Positions 48,341-61,000 of a stretch of 64,000 nt of DNA are shown here, piece after piece. This DNA comes from Lycocorax pyrrhopterus obiensis (taxonomy: Eukaryota > Chordata > Aves > Passeriformes > Paradisaeidae). A model generated the notes under the pieces. It was given only the letters and a program-made list of their open reading frames with translations. It searched no databases and was not told the origin of the DNA. The position numbers and the translations under genes were made by a program. Every line of letters begins with the position of its first letter. Position 1 is the first letter of the stretch. Location: positions 85,744,237-85,808,236 of the forward strand of contig JACSVZ010000001.1 of the NCBI GenBank assembly GCA_014706295.1, given 5' to 3'.

Positions 48341-51300
48341 ATATCTTCTTTCTATTTTGCTTGCAGAAAAATGGTGTGATGTCAGAATAACAGACTATCA
48401 GTTGAGCCCAAGCCAACAGAATTAAACAAACACATGGATTCTGGTAGCAATATTTTTTTAAAAAGCTGCCCCTTTTATCTGTAGCAGATAATTATAGACA
48501 ATATTTTTAATGAACTTGATTTGCTTAAGTAAATACCCTAAAGCAGAGTCCTCCAGTAATACCAAGTTCCCACAGATCTTTTGAAAGAAATGCAGGTGCT
48601 CAGCAGGTGTCCAGATAAAGGTGTTTATCCCTGACTAGTGCTAACATAGCTAGAACCCCATTCAGACTCTGAAAGAGAAGATGGTGGTAACTCTGTGAAG
48701 AGTAATTTCCAGAAGAGAAACGTTACATTGCCTGCTGAAGTGGGTTAACTCTTCTTCTAAGGTTAATGCAAACTGCACACTGCCTGTTCAAGAGTCAGAA
48801 TTTCCCAACATGCCTTATTTTGTGTTGCATCATTGGAAGGGAACAAAAAGACCAACCCAAATCTGGTTTAGCATGTTATGGTTTTCAAAAAGGGCTGAAA
48901 TTTCCATGTCTGAATTAAAGGTTTTTGCCAAAGGGCTTAAGACAGGCAAGTAAACCAACAGCCCTTTTTTTTAACAACAAAGATAAATATATTCAGCATC
49001 CTGGAAGACATCAAAACTGCAGCTGTGGGAAAACCAGATATTTAAGACTGTCACAGCACTGACTGCTCTGTGCAGACCAAATATTGGTGATAGAGTCAAA
49101 AGTGCTCAACCTCTGTGGTTTCTATTAAATCAGGATCAAAGTGCTGTATTGATATATTAGCAACATGTAATTAACTGGTAATCAGTGGACTATACATCCA
49201 GGACCAATATCAGCAATACAACAGGTGAATCATTTTACCAGACACTTAAAAAGTGTTAATAAACATGTACAAATTCCAAAACATCATTCTGTAACTAATC
49301 CCCATGATTTTTAATTACGCAATCACAGCTATTTGCAAGCTACCCCAACATAAGCTCAAGTTGCAAGCACATGTCGGAGCCGCAGCTCCAACTTTCTCAC
49401 CCCTTCTATAGGTGCCAGGGGTTCTCCATCTTCACATGTGCCTGTGCTGCTCCAACAATCTGCTGAGATACCTTCTAATAAGAAAGCCCCTTTAGGTCCC
49501 ACTTACTGACCCCACACTGTCAGCCCATCATGGTTCTTCACGGCATCTGGTAGGGAGATACTCCAAGAGTCCTTGGGTGGAGGTTGTAATACCAACGAAA
49601 CTTCTGGAAGTGTCAGTCTTGATTGCACTCTGTTCATACCCCAGTGTATCTTTCCACAGCCACGCATTTTGATACTTCTTTTAGATGTCAAGCAGACTCA
49701 TTTCTTGTTTGGAAAGACTTCTGGTAATCTGGTTTAATATGATTAGTGGTTGATTTATAAGAACTTTTTTCATTTTAATTTCCTCTCAGTGTTATCAGTT
49801 TTGGAGAAAAGACCTTGTCTGGCACTTCCAAATATTACATTCGTATATGCTGTGTACACTCACAGTGCTAACCGGTCATCTGTTGTTGTCCAAGCATTTT
49901 GTCAATAGAGGACTTTTTAGACTACTGTGCAGACAGGAAAAAACAGACTTTTATCGGATTGGACACTTTTTGAGTGTGTTTGGATAACTTTTCCCAACCT
50001 GAAATCAAGGGCAGATTATCTGTCGTGTGGAAGAAGAGATCCCTCACCAAAATGTATCCCAGATTATAGGGTTCACATGGGATTTTGTATGTTTCCAAGA
50101 TCAAGTCCTGCTCTTGATCAGGCAGTGTAGAAACTGTACCTTGGGGCCCTGTTTCTCAATATCCTCCATTCTGGGTCCACCCTGTCTTCCACTTCCTTCT
50201 TGTATAAAGGGTTTTTTTCCTTGCAAATGAAAATAAAGCCTTCTCAAATTTCAAATCTGAATTTAGTTAGACAATCAGAAGTCTTGGTTTTGGATGGGTC
50301 CAACAAAGTGGCCACCATTTCTCTCAATGACCTGCTCTCAGTAAATCACCATTTCTGATCTTTATTCTTACCTGACAGCACAGTGTGGAACAACTTTTGA
50401 TTTTTCAGCTCCATTTGACAATCATGAAACAGCATCCTCTTCATAGATACATTATTTTTTAGACTAAAGCTTTTCAGACTAATTATTACAACAGTTTTAC
50501 AGCTCTTCAGTAGCAAACGTCTTCACTTTTTACTTAATGTTTCATGTCTTCATATCAGTTTCTTTTAAAATAATTTATAAATTATTAAATGCTGCCTTTT
50601 TTTCCCATCTGTTTTTTTTCCCAGCATGCCATAACTTCAAAATGAAAGTGCATCTGTTTTCTATTCCTGATACACAGAAAGTTGAGCTTTACGCTTTAAA
50701 GTTTCTGTTTCATATTACCTGTCTCAAACATAAATGTTTTTTTTTAGTTTTCTGCCTGGTCATCACTTTAGTAAAAATCCATTCATATTTCATGTCTCTC
50801 ACAAAAACTCCTGTTCCAGAGTCTCTGAGTGCGTAGAAAAGACTTCAGTATTTTATCAGGTGATGTGAGCTAAAACATTTTTTCCTCGTATAACAGATTT
50901 ATGGACTATAAAAGTCAGAAGTACCCATTAAGGTGATCTAGTTTTGAATTCCTCAGTGAAAGAGACTGTAGTACTTCTTCCAGTACTCCTTTCATGAAGT
51001 TTAACAACTTGATCAGATTATAGTGCCAAAAAATGATATTTAGGACCTGCCCTTTTTTTTTTTTTTTCTCCCAATTGAACAGCTGTAGATTTTAGCTGTC
51101 CCATGAGTAAGGTGGTTTTAGGATAGTATTTAGAGTACCTTGAATATTCTGGGGACTTTCAGCTCACTTATGGGGAATTTCACATCCCTAGTTTAGGGAG
51201 TTTAAAAGACTGATACTCCAGAACAGAGAGTATCTGTTCCAGGAACAGGGGACTTGAACAAAAAATTTGCATTTACTGACTGTTTTGTTAGATTTAGCAT

Positions 51301-53530
51301 TTTGCCTTCTGAAACTTCAAATTGACATCTGAAAATCAGTGGTAACAGGTTTTTTCCCTCTTATTAGAGGACTTTGATGTAACCCCACTAGAAATTATGC
51401 AGCAGGGAAATAGATGCCCTAAAACCACCCACCCCTGCAGCCTGGTGCTGTGTGCAGAAAATTGATATTCTGTTTAAAGAAATGTTGGCAACATTTGTAA
51501 ACGAACGGGTCTATGGATTTCCAAGATGTAGGACTTGTTTTGAAATTTGAAGTCCATCTTCATCCCTGTTAAACATTTGCACAAAATATAATTTTATGTG
51601 AGTTTTCAGTTTTTTATTTGGAGTCATCCCAACCCTGTGAGTTGCGGTGGTTTTCACTCTAAGTGTTGCCATCTGACAGAGGAGGACAGAGTCTCCCTGT
51701 CACATACACTGTTATTTATAGCTCTGGTTTGGTTAGCAGAAATTGTGGGTATGAATTGACAACACATTGCACTTCAACTATTTTTACTCTGCTCTAAATG
51801 TAATTAACATACGTATTGTATTTTTTAATAAAATTATAACTCTGTACCTTTCCTGTTACAAGGTATTTCATTGGTTGATTGATGTAATTTTATTTTGTAT
51901 ACATAAGAGGTGAAATGAAGATGAAAATAATGTTTTTGTAATTCCTTTGGTAGGATGTTAATTTCTGGTACAAATATTGCTCTTCTAAAGACGAGAATCT
52001 CTTAAGGCACTCTGAGATTATATGACACGTAGGATGCTGATGCATAGAGGTCTTTTTTTCTGACAAGCAGATATTAAGAACTACTAGATAAGTCCTAGAA
52101 CCTTCTTTTACAAAGCTCCAAGCAGAGAACACAGAGAAAAAAGAAAGTGTTACATTCCCAAAGTCATGGGTAGAATTCGGCCAGCATACAGATTTTATTC
52201 ACTAACAGGTTAGTTATTCCTTGGAGGTATACATAGCCAGATACACTTGCCTTAGGACATAAGCCTGGTAATGCAGTTGAAACTTGTTAATGAGTTTTCA
52301 TAGCTGGGCTTTCTGATTTGTCTTGAAGTCATTAATGGATCTAATCCTTGGCTTCCATTCCAGACACCATCAAAACAACACGTAAATTCTCTTTATGGAA
52401 ATACTTCATGTGAATTGAAAGTTAACTAAGAGTTTTGAATTTTGCTTTTTCTGCTTTCTTCTCTTTTTGAAGCTAGGGATCATGCTTACTCTTTTCCAAT
52501 TCTCCAGTAGTTATCCCATGTTTTCTAAGTTCTCAGAAGTGCTGAGATGTTATCAGCTAAGATCGTTAAATATGGAGGGAGTAATTGTTCTGAAATCACC
52601 CAACACATTTAAGCATACCAAAACCTGACCCTTTCAGATTCTCGTCCTTCTTTTCCAAATGTCCACCCATTGTACACACTTGGAAGGTGGGATAAGCTGT
52701 TCTACATCAAGCCACAAGCTGTGGTCCTTTTTTTCCCTCAGATACTGGACATGCAGCCTTTATTTAAGCCCTGATGTTCTAACTAAAACTGGTTACAACT
52801 GCATGTACATTTCTGTCACTGTTTAAAGAAGTTGCACCCCAAGGTATGTCTCCAAAACCAGAGTTAAATTCTGTTTGAATGTGTAAATCAGGAAATCATG
52901 TATCAGATGGTCAAAGAAAGGTAGCGAACAACAGGTAGTGGCTGATGAATGAGAATTATTGCCATGCAATTTCTGTGCGATTATAGCCCTGTTTTGGACT
53001 CAAATTTTCTTTTATCACACCTTAGAAGTAACATAAAATGGATTGAAAAATAAATAAAAATTTTTAGTAATGCAAAGGGAGATGAATTATTTAAATGCCT
53101 CACATATTTTCCTTTTGGAAATTGGTGTGATTTGGCAGGTGTAACTTCTCTTGGCTCAAAGCTCATCATGTTAATGAGGCTGAGACCTGAATAACCTGTT
53201 TTAATGCTGCATCTTTTTGCCCTGCTGCTAGGGCAGAAAGATGTTTCTTTAGCTAATCTCTATGTGTGGTTTTGCCATCAATATGGGGCAATTGGAAAGC
53301 ATCTGGCTGGAGAAATTCCCAGGAAGCCAAGCAGATGATGAACACTGTACTAAGGAAGTGCATAATGGGATAAAATAAAATCTCAAATAATAGCTGTATA
53401 TTTGTAACATAAAAGTGGCAAGAACTTCCCTTTCCTGCACCCCATTATAGAAGCGGTTTTGAGAAACAAGTAATGGAAGGAGAGAACAGCTGGAATAATA
53501 ATGGATAGGGTAAAAGCCCAGGTGATGGCT
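48341..53530. other. Unassigned AT-rich sequence
   Basis: No named repeat. The GC-richer part at 49360-49700 and a stretch near 50030-50250 (TATAAAGG at 50202, AAATAAAG near 50230) have LTR-like or ERV-like composition but no decisive words. There is a T15 run at 53 bases into 51001 (51053-51067). Confidence 0.5.
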
Positions 53531-53775
53531 TTAAACTGAAAGAGAGTAGGATTAGATACAACATTAGGGAAAAATTCTTTACTGTGAGGATGGTAAAGCA
53601 CAAAAACATGTTGTCCAGAGAAATCATGACTGCACCCTCCCTGGACTTGTTCAAGGCTGGTCTGAATGGGGCTCTGAGCAAACTGTCCAGTGGAAGGTGT
53701 CCCCGTCCAGGGCACAGACATTGAACTAAATAACCTTTAAGGACCCTTCCAACCCAAACCATTCCTTGGTTATAG
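53531..53775 (+). mobile_element. CR1 LINE 3' end
   Basis: 'aaactgaaagagagtaggat', 'tagatacaacattagggaaa', 'aattctttactgtgaggatg', 'gtaaagcacaaaaacatg', 'ctccctggacttgttcaagg', 'ctggtctgaatggggctctg', 'ccagtggaaggtgtccccgt', 'ataacctttaaggacccttc' and 'caacccaaaccattcc' are in the correct order for the end of ORF2 and the 3' UTR. The terminal octamer repeats are reduced to 'attccttggttatag'. The minus frames 53383-53721 and 53445-53807 are antisense shadows of this element. Confidence 0.95.
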
Positions 53776-54540
53776 GAACATAAGAGGATGAACACTTGTA
53801 ATTCCATAAGGTGACTTCAGGATCCATCCCATCCATTTTTTTCTGGCAGTGGCAATTTGTCAGAGATGTGGATCACAATGTACAGCAGCCAAGCAGGAAC
53901 ATGTACAGTAAATATACAATTAGGCTTCTCAGAGCAGCTGCAAATTCCTCACATGCTTACCTATTATTGGCTGGCCAACATTTTTATTTGTTCCCTGGAG
54001 CCACAATCTGAACTTTGGGCTGAACCCTTTCCCCTTGCCTTGCTCAGGAAATCCAAGGTACAAGCAAACACTGAAGCTACCGGTGTTTATATGGTCTGAT
54101 TCACATTCCTCTTCCCAGAGAGGCAGCAAATCCAGAACATCAGCGCAAGACCATGTTGAATACAAGGCACAACTGCTTGGTTATCAGAAGCATATGGCAC
54201 CAGTATGTGGTCACCCTAAGAGCTGCATGAGCAAGGAGAGCTCCTGGCTACATTCCAGGGCTGAAATAGGCAGGTGACAGTCAGCCAGGATGATGCTATA
54301 TAGTAGAAGTCACACAAATTAAAAGAAAGAAAAGCAAAACAGTGGGGTAACTGTGAAAGATGCATGCAGAGATTTTAGTCCATAATGCTGCTAGTGGTGA
54401 TTCGAACCAGGACTTCAGTCACAGGTGGACTTTATTCCATGCATTAACACAATAGTGATTGACAGCAGGAAAAATCTGTGGATGTGACCCATTAGAATGT
54501 GAAAACTTATACCCCATTATGCAACTCAGGCAGGCAGCTG
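53776..54540. other. Unassigned, slightly GC-richer sequence
   Basis: No named repeat. Several short overlapping open frames on both strands (53811-54277) without recognisable motifs. It adjoins the possible LTR at 54541-54800. Confidence 0.45.
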
Positions 54541-54800
54541 GAACAACCACAAATCCATGGCTGAAATGCAAAAAGTAAATTTATTTCATTACCTCGCTAA
54601 CTGGAGGATCCCAAAGCAACACCTGGGCAGAGACACAGGAGTGGGAACGCAGGAACTCTCAGGCTCAGTCCATCTTGAGGGGTGGCAGGGCTGTTCTTTG
54701 CACCCACTTATTGAGGCCCTAAGCATGCAGAGCTTGCCGTCATGCTGTGATCTCTGTGCTTTTCATGATCTCTGAGCTCTGTTCTTCTCTCCCAAAACAG
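54541..54800 (-). mobile_element. Possible ERV LTR 3' portion, antisense
   Basis: On the minus strand a GC-rich stretch ('aataagtgggtgcaaagaac', 'agccctgccacccctcaaga') is followed by 'tgctttgggatcctccagtt', then a polyadenylation-like AATAAA (complement of 54579-54584) and 'tttactttttgcatttcag'. This resembles the R-U5 part of a retroviral LTR. Ends and family are not established, and a host sequence with a fortuitous AATAAA is not excluded. Confidence 0.35.
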
Positions 54801-57069
54801 GGAGCTCAAGCATGTCCTTGAGAGTGCCTCCAAGTCTCTCAAAACACCTATGTTATCTCTACACAGAAATTCTACTTCTCAGACAAAGGATAGATAGCAG
54901 TAGGCATAATACATGGGATTTCCCACATTGTTATTTTCCAGATATCCATCTGCAAGGTCACTTGAACAAATCTTCTATCCTCCTTGCCATTTTTCTGCTT
55001 TTAACCCTTTCCTCCCAACACCCACATTGTATTTTAACAAGGCACTCTGCAAGGGCTATAGTGGTAGAAAAGACCAAAGTTTCTCTCTTGCAGCCAGCAG
55101 TAGCCACTCAGCTGCTGCAAACCATCCAAATTCCACTAACTTTAAAGAAAATTGTATTAATTTGCACTACCTGAATTGTTGCTCCAGATCTTACAAGGTA
55201 AACCCTACTGCTTCTTATTTTTCTTCAAATGGCCATACTTTAAAGTGTCTCTGTAACCAGTAGGTGACAGCATAGTGTCACCAGAAAAATGGAAATTATT
55301 AAAACTAACAAGGTGAAAACACAGGAGCTATTTGGACAGTGTTTTGAGGGTTTGTTTTTTGGTTTTTGGGGTTTTTTTGTGTGTCTTTGTTTTGTTTTGG
55401 TTTGGTTTTAAGTTTAATTATACAGTCAGACCTTACTATCATTGCTTAGTTGTGGTTTTTCTCTTTGTAAAGCAATTATTTTTATTTTATTTATCAATTT
55501 TTTAATTCTTAAGGATAGTTAACCTATGGGCTTTTGCTGGCAAAATATTTCAGGCAGTATTTTCCTGCCAAGAAAGAAAGAGCTGATGGTATTTTTCTGT
55601 AAAGAGAAACCACATTACACTGGAATATATGTCAATAAATTTGTAATATCTATTACAAAGGATTCTATATTGTATAAAATTTTTGCTTTATGTGCTAGTA
55701 CATAACCTAAAATATTCTCACTAATGAGAACAAAAAGTCAGTTTTTGGAAAGTTTCTTGGAGCTTATTTGTTTCCCAAAGCTGATGTTTACCTTTGTTTT
55801 GTTTGGAGGATTTCTGACACAGAATAAAAGGCTATTTAATAAAGACCATTAAGAAAGATTTACACTACATAAGATGCACAAAAAAGAAGCAGGAAAAATG
55901 CTAAACTCTCTGAAGAGTAACAGGCATTCTGCAAAAAAAGACAAATTTCATTCTCTGGTGCAATTTTCCCTTTTGCCTCATTTTTTTTTATTTTTCCTTT
56001 ATGCTATCTGGTGTAATAATCCCTCTGAGTACCTATTTAACATCTGCTATGGTATGTGATTTGCTCTGACAAGTGAATTGTTTCAGTCTTGGTGAAGACA
56101 GTACCTAGGGACTTGGAAATTCTGAGGCTGCCTATGTTATGTACCAAGCAACCTTAAGCAGTAGCATGGTTAATTACATTGCATTTAAAGGCATTTCACA
56201 CTTGAATTATGTATGCAATGGCATAGCAATACAGTGCTAATAGAATTCCTCCATCTAAGGACCAAATTGTATGGCTTTAGGTTTCCTTGTTTGTGGTGGG
56301 TGTTTTTTGGGGAGCTTTTGATGTTTTGGCAATTTTTGGATGGTGAATGGCTTTGCTATCATATGGATGAGGGAGAAGGGCAGTCGTTAGACACTTTCTA
56401 TAGACATATTTTCACTAACTTTTTAACTGAGGCATCTTCTGGTCTGCGCCAAGTAGCTCTGATGACTGCAATAAAGAATTTTCCAGCCATACAGAGACCA
56501 TCACTCTGCTCCTTTGAGTAGCTGAGGAACAAACTCTGATTTCCTGACAAAATGCTTTTGTGTGTATGTTGCATTACACCACCTACTATCTTCGCTGTAC
56601 ATTTAGTCACACTAGAGTTCCTCCGTAGAGTGAATTGTGATGGAAAGGAATCTCTACAAGAAAACAAAACAGAATAAAAAAACCACAATCCCCCCACCTC
56701 TCTGCTGCTGTGGGATTATTTTAAAGAAAATACCTCCAAACAAAACTGTGTGTTTTAATGTGTGAGTGAAAACTGGACTGTTCTGTTGTAATGAAGTTGA
56801 AGACCTTGAAAGTCATCCTCCTTACCTCCTGTCAGGTTTCTTTGCATACTGAATAACTGCAATGTGGAAAATGTAGAATGGATATAATGTTTTTATTGCA
56901 CCTGTGTGCATCAAAATCTCTTTCAAATTGAAAAGATTGTTCCAGATCACCAGAGTGATCTTTCTCTGGACTCTCCTGTTTCATCCTGAGCTGTGTTTTC
57001 TGTGTAGATCAGAGAGGAGTGAGTGACCTCCATGCGATCCATGCAAAGTCTCAGAGGTAAGAGACAGGG
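54801..57069. other. Unassigned AT-rich sequence
   Basis: No gene or named repeat. T/G-rich low-complexity sequence at 55345-55410. Two overlapping plus frames at 54812-55263 (120 and 116 residues) lack any motif I recognise. Confidence 0.5.
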
Positions 57070-57500
57070 TGGTATCTGCTTTCTTCCAGTCTTCAGGAAC
57101 CATCTCCATTTGTCACAACCTTTCAAAGACAGTCAAAAGTAGATTTACAATGGCACTGGCCAGCTCTGTCGCCACTTGTGCATGCATCCTACTAGGTTCC
57201 ACAGGCTTATGCAAGTCCTATTTATCCAATTCTTCCTTAACCTGATCCTTCTCCAACAAAACTAAGTCTTCCTTGTTTCAGACTTTCCCTCCAGAAGACT
57301 GGTTTTACCAGTACAGACCAAGGCAAAGAAGGCATGATCTTGTAGAACACCTCATCAACTCCTTGATCATCTGTGTCAGGAACTTTTCATCAATGCACTC
57401 CAGAAACTTTTCAGATTGGTTTTTTTTTGATTTTTTTTGTTTTTTTTTTTTTTTACCGTGTGTTGTCCCTTCAGCAGATACTGGGTTGGTTAGGCTTTCC
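57070..57500 (-). mobile_element. CR1 ORF2 fragment: endonuclease C-terminus joined to RT upstream region, antisense
   Basis: The minus strand reads, from 57500 downward, a degraded 'LLNPTQYLLKG' equivalent, then a clear motif FLECIDEKFLTQMI (about 57395-57355), which is the conserved end of the CR1 APE-type endonuclease. At about 57345 the sequence jumps to the later ORF2 part, equivalent to 'NAFFASVFT', then a degraded RT-upstream segment, ending near 57070 with the 'VPEDWK' equivalent. The stretch between the two parts is missing and there are frameshifts and stops, so it is dead. A T-rich insertion at 57420-57454 interrupts the endonuclease part. Unlike every other CR1 here except 429-730, it preserves coding rather than 3' UTR sequence. 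Confidence 0.88.
57420..57454. repeat. T-rich run inside the CR1 remnant
   Basis: T9-GA-T8-G-T15. It replaces roughly the place where other CR1 copies encode a short hydrophilic stretch between the 'D(N)..WK..TA' and 'FLECID' blocks. Read on the minus strand it appears as a lysine-rich run. Confidence 0.9.
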
Positions 57501-60106
57501 AGTTGAGTTTGAACTGTAGCTTGCTTTCTCATCTACATGCATACCTGAGAACACCTAAAAGGCACCAGTTTCATATATGAAGAAGGTAAACATTTTCCCG
57601 TCTACTGAAAATACAAATTAAAAACTAAACAGTATAATAGCATCTCCTGCATCTGCATCAATACATTTCAGTGAGCAGTTTCAAACTCATTAACTTCTGA
57701 TAGTAGATGTTCTACCAAAAATGGAATATCTGACACATTGGTAATTAAAACTTCCATAATGTCATCCTACAAGTAAGGCAAGTCTAGCTGAATTGGCAGC
57801 TGTTAAAATACTTGCTTATGAAATTGTACACATGTAAAAAACATTCTCTAAGACATATCTGACTCTAAAGTTTTGTGGGAGGAGAGGCCTGACAACACAC
57901 TTGAAATTGAAAGAATCCCTCATTTGATTCCACTAGAATAATTTTGTGGAAATATATAAATTTTGTGGAAACCTATTACTAAGGTTGCATAAAAGAACCT
58001 GACTGGATTTGCATTGGGGATTTCTTTCCCTATTAAAAAAAAAACCCAAAAACAAACAGAAATCTTATGCAATTTTTAATCCATGTCTTCCTTTTTATCT
58101 CCTTTTCCTTCTTCCCCCAGCAATTTCTGTGCTCTTTGATAATTTTCAAATAAATTTAATAGTTACAGTTCATTAGGATATTTATTTTTACCAGTTTCAA
58201 GAAAACCATCGATCAAATAGGAGGTTGTCTCATGGTGCTATTGAGTAAAATGTAGTGTGAAGTCAACCATATACACATATACGTATAGTTGGCAATGTTC
58301 AGATAACAAATCAGCATTAATGCAATTCTGTATTGGAGTGCGACCCACATGAGAACAGAAGCCATAATATGGGCTGTACTCCAGGATAAACTTGGAGATA
58401 CTGAGGCACTTAGGTTCTGGAGAAAATTTTGGAAGTATGAAATATCTTGGAAGAAATATAGGAATATAGGGGACAAGTTATGAGGAAGACAAGCTTCATT
58501 AGTTTTAGCAGTCATTGGAGCATCTTCTTGCTAACAGAAGCAACTTGAGTATTGATTCTGCTTGCAAGTGGTGTCATCTAGGTGTCGTGTTAACAGGACA
58601 AAGGCAAATTCCTTTTGCTGCACTGGACCACAACATGAAGACGTCAGGTCTCATCAGCGATGTAGGCAAGACTACCAGAATATACATGGCATGTGTGCTG
58701 CTCCTTTTAAAAGGCTGCAAAGCTTTCTCTCAGAAGTTTGTGGTAGTGAAAAAAAAAAAATAAAGGCAAAACTCTTCCTCCCATTTCACAGTACTGTTGT
58801 TGAGGAAATGTAAATCTGAGAGCCTCTAGGACCCGAGGGCTTTCTCCACTTCAGTCTTTGTTCTACTACATCTGTTTGCAAGTGTGGACACAACAAAGCT
58901 GAGACTATACCTTAGAGATGCCAAGATATGCAGTACACCCATGCCCAGCTTCGCAGACTAACACAGACAGAGAGCAGTGCCTTTATTTTCCCCTAGATTA
59001 ATACCTGTGACACCTGCACAGACATGGGCAAAACAGACAGCTAACCCTCTTTCTCCTCTCCAGCTCACCAGGATTTCCAATATGTGCGCATCCTCAGCCT
59101 CCTGATCCACAGACACTTGAGTGTCCACAAGTCCCTTGAAAGTAGACCACATCCTAAGTCCTTTCTGAATCCATGCCCAAATTCTCTGTCCTTTTTCCAG
59201 CCCTCAGCTTTGGTCTTGTGAGTTTCCTAAGACTGGTCTCCACCTCTCCCACTTGAGTTCACTGGCAAATCATCCCACATACCCACACACGTAACAAAGA
59301 GAGAGGTCACCCGGAAAATATGACAATTCAGGTGGTAATCAGGGGTGGGGCTTGGCCTGATCTGCAACTTGTTTACATAGAGCTTACACCTTTTAATCCC
59401 CTTTCCCTTCATTTTTACATGCCTGTTCCTTCCCAACTCTCTTTGATCCAATCCTTTACCTGCCTTCTGCCCTTCCCCTAAACATTTCAGAAGTTTTGCA
59501 CATTCACTCCATCCCAAGATATCCTATAACAAATTTTGCACTATGCTACCAGCTTCCTCAAACATCCAATAATAGTTTGGGTTTATATGCCAATAAAGCT
59601 TGCTTTTCTACCTAGAAGACCCATGGCAGTCAAGCCACACTTAAGTGGTTCCTTTACTGGCCCATCCATCTGTGACCCGAGAGCTCTTGACCTTCACACC
59701 ATCTCTGATACCTCAATGTCATTACAGTTCATATGTTTCAGTGTTTAATTTTTTTATTCTTCTCGTCTCTTGACTTTGGTCTTGTTTTAAGTAATATTGC
59801 TGTCAGCCTCATAGACCGGATGTTCCTGCATTCAGGATATTCATGTATTTTTCCATTTCACACACCCTTATGTCTCAAGAGGGACTATGATCTTTACTCT
59901 TGTCCTGTGTGCTCCTTTCCTGTATTTTCAATCTTTAAATGTGTGTGTGAGTCTTGTTTCTCTCATTTTAAAAAAAAAAAAAAACTTCTTCATGGATCTC
60001 GTCTGCCTTTAGAGAATATTAGAATCATGATTCTCAATTACAGTTATTTTAAATACACTGGCTTGATTACAAAGTGTTAAGATGTATTGAACCCAACCAC
60101 CAGAGG
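57501..60106. other. Unassigned AT-rich sequence
   Basis: No gene or named repeat. Contains A12 at 58749-58760, A15 at 59970-59984, and a direct repeat of ATTTTGTGGAAA near 57941-57970. The C/T-rich stretch at 59160-59560 is not assignable. Confidence 0.5.
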
Positions 60107-60320
60107 GACAATTACAGAATAAGAATAATCATAGAGTAGTTAAGGATGTTAGGAATCTCTGGAAAACACTCTGTTCAAACTCCTTTTCAAAGCAGTGATG
60201 CTTTCAGAGTTAAATCATGTTTCTCAAGAATTTATCCAGTCAAATACTGAAAAAACCCAATGATGTAGCTTCCATAACCTCCATGGGAACTGTGCCAGAG
60301 TTCATCCAGTCTCCTTATAA
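60107..60320 (-). mobile_element. CR1 LINE 3' end, antisense, very old
   Basis: Plus-strand words 'acaattacagaataagaata', 'gagtagttaaggatgttagg', 'aatctctggaaaacactctg', 'ttcaaactccttttcaaagc', 'cagtcaaatactgaaaaaac', 'tagcttccataacctccatg' and 'ggaactgtgccagagttcat' follow the order of an antisense CR1 3' end. Divergence is high and the far end is indistinct. Confidence 0.8.
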
Positions 60321-60860
60321 AACCAAAGCAGATTTCAATAGAGATGTTTTGGGTTTTTTTACTTATGGTTTTTTTCCCTTGTTTTAGCAATATTTACAGA
60401 AGTGGGAGAAAACACTGGCTTTTCACCAAAAAAACCCAACTTCAGTATTTGAAAGAAAGTATTGTATCATGTCCTGTAAAGAGAAAGAAAACTTTGCAAC
60501 AGAATTCCAGCAAGAGTTTTTAATCTGTTGTCATTTTAAAAAAGTCTTTAATCTGTAATCTACACACATACCCACCAAGTAATTTTTTTTTTTTTTTAAG
60601 TCAGACTTTTCATTGAGAGACGACAAGTCTTGGATTCATATTGTGACACAGATGATGATATTTGCCTGGGATTTAGGACTCAGTTTTGTGCTCTGTCTCA
60701 AAATTGCTGTGTGACCTTATATATTTCTATAAATTAATCCGTAAACTTATTTCTAATAAAAATGAAAGTCTGGTGTGCTTTTCAGAAACCTCTAAATACA
60801 TGTCAAAATCTTTTGAAATCACATCTTTGCCTAGTCTATGGAATTCAGATGTGTTATTAC
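60321..60860. other. Unassigned AT-rich sequence
   Basis: No gene or named repeat. There is a T15 run at 60583-60597. Confidence 0.55.
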
Positions 60861-61000
60861 TCCTACATTTATATATATCTATCTATATATACCTATCTAT
60901 ATCTATAGCTATAGTTATATCTACTTCAATATATCTCAATGTCAGAGATTTCTCAATATCTAGATCTATATATCTCAATATCAGAGATTTCTATATTTTC
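60861..61000 (+). repeat. TATC/TATA simple sequence with duplicated 'ctcaat(g/a)tcagagatttct' unit
   Basis: Degenerate (TATC)n/(TA)n from 60861 to about 60920. It is followed by two copies of a unit of about 21 bases (CTCAATGTCAGAGATTTCT near 60935 and CTCAATATCAGAGATTTCT near 60973), separated by TATC-type sequence. Replication slippage or unequal exchange explains it. The 114-residue frame at 60686-61030 runs through it and is an artefact. Confidence 0.85.

Noticed and set aside
53383..53807. Two overlapping minus frames of 112 and 120 residues
   Set aside because: Antisense shadows of the CR1 at 53531-53775.
54812..55263. Two overlapping plus frames of 120 and 116 residues
   Set aside because: Overlapping in different frames, without motifs or conserved features.
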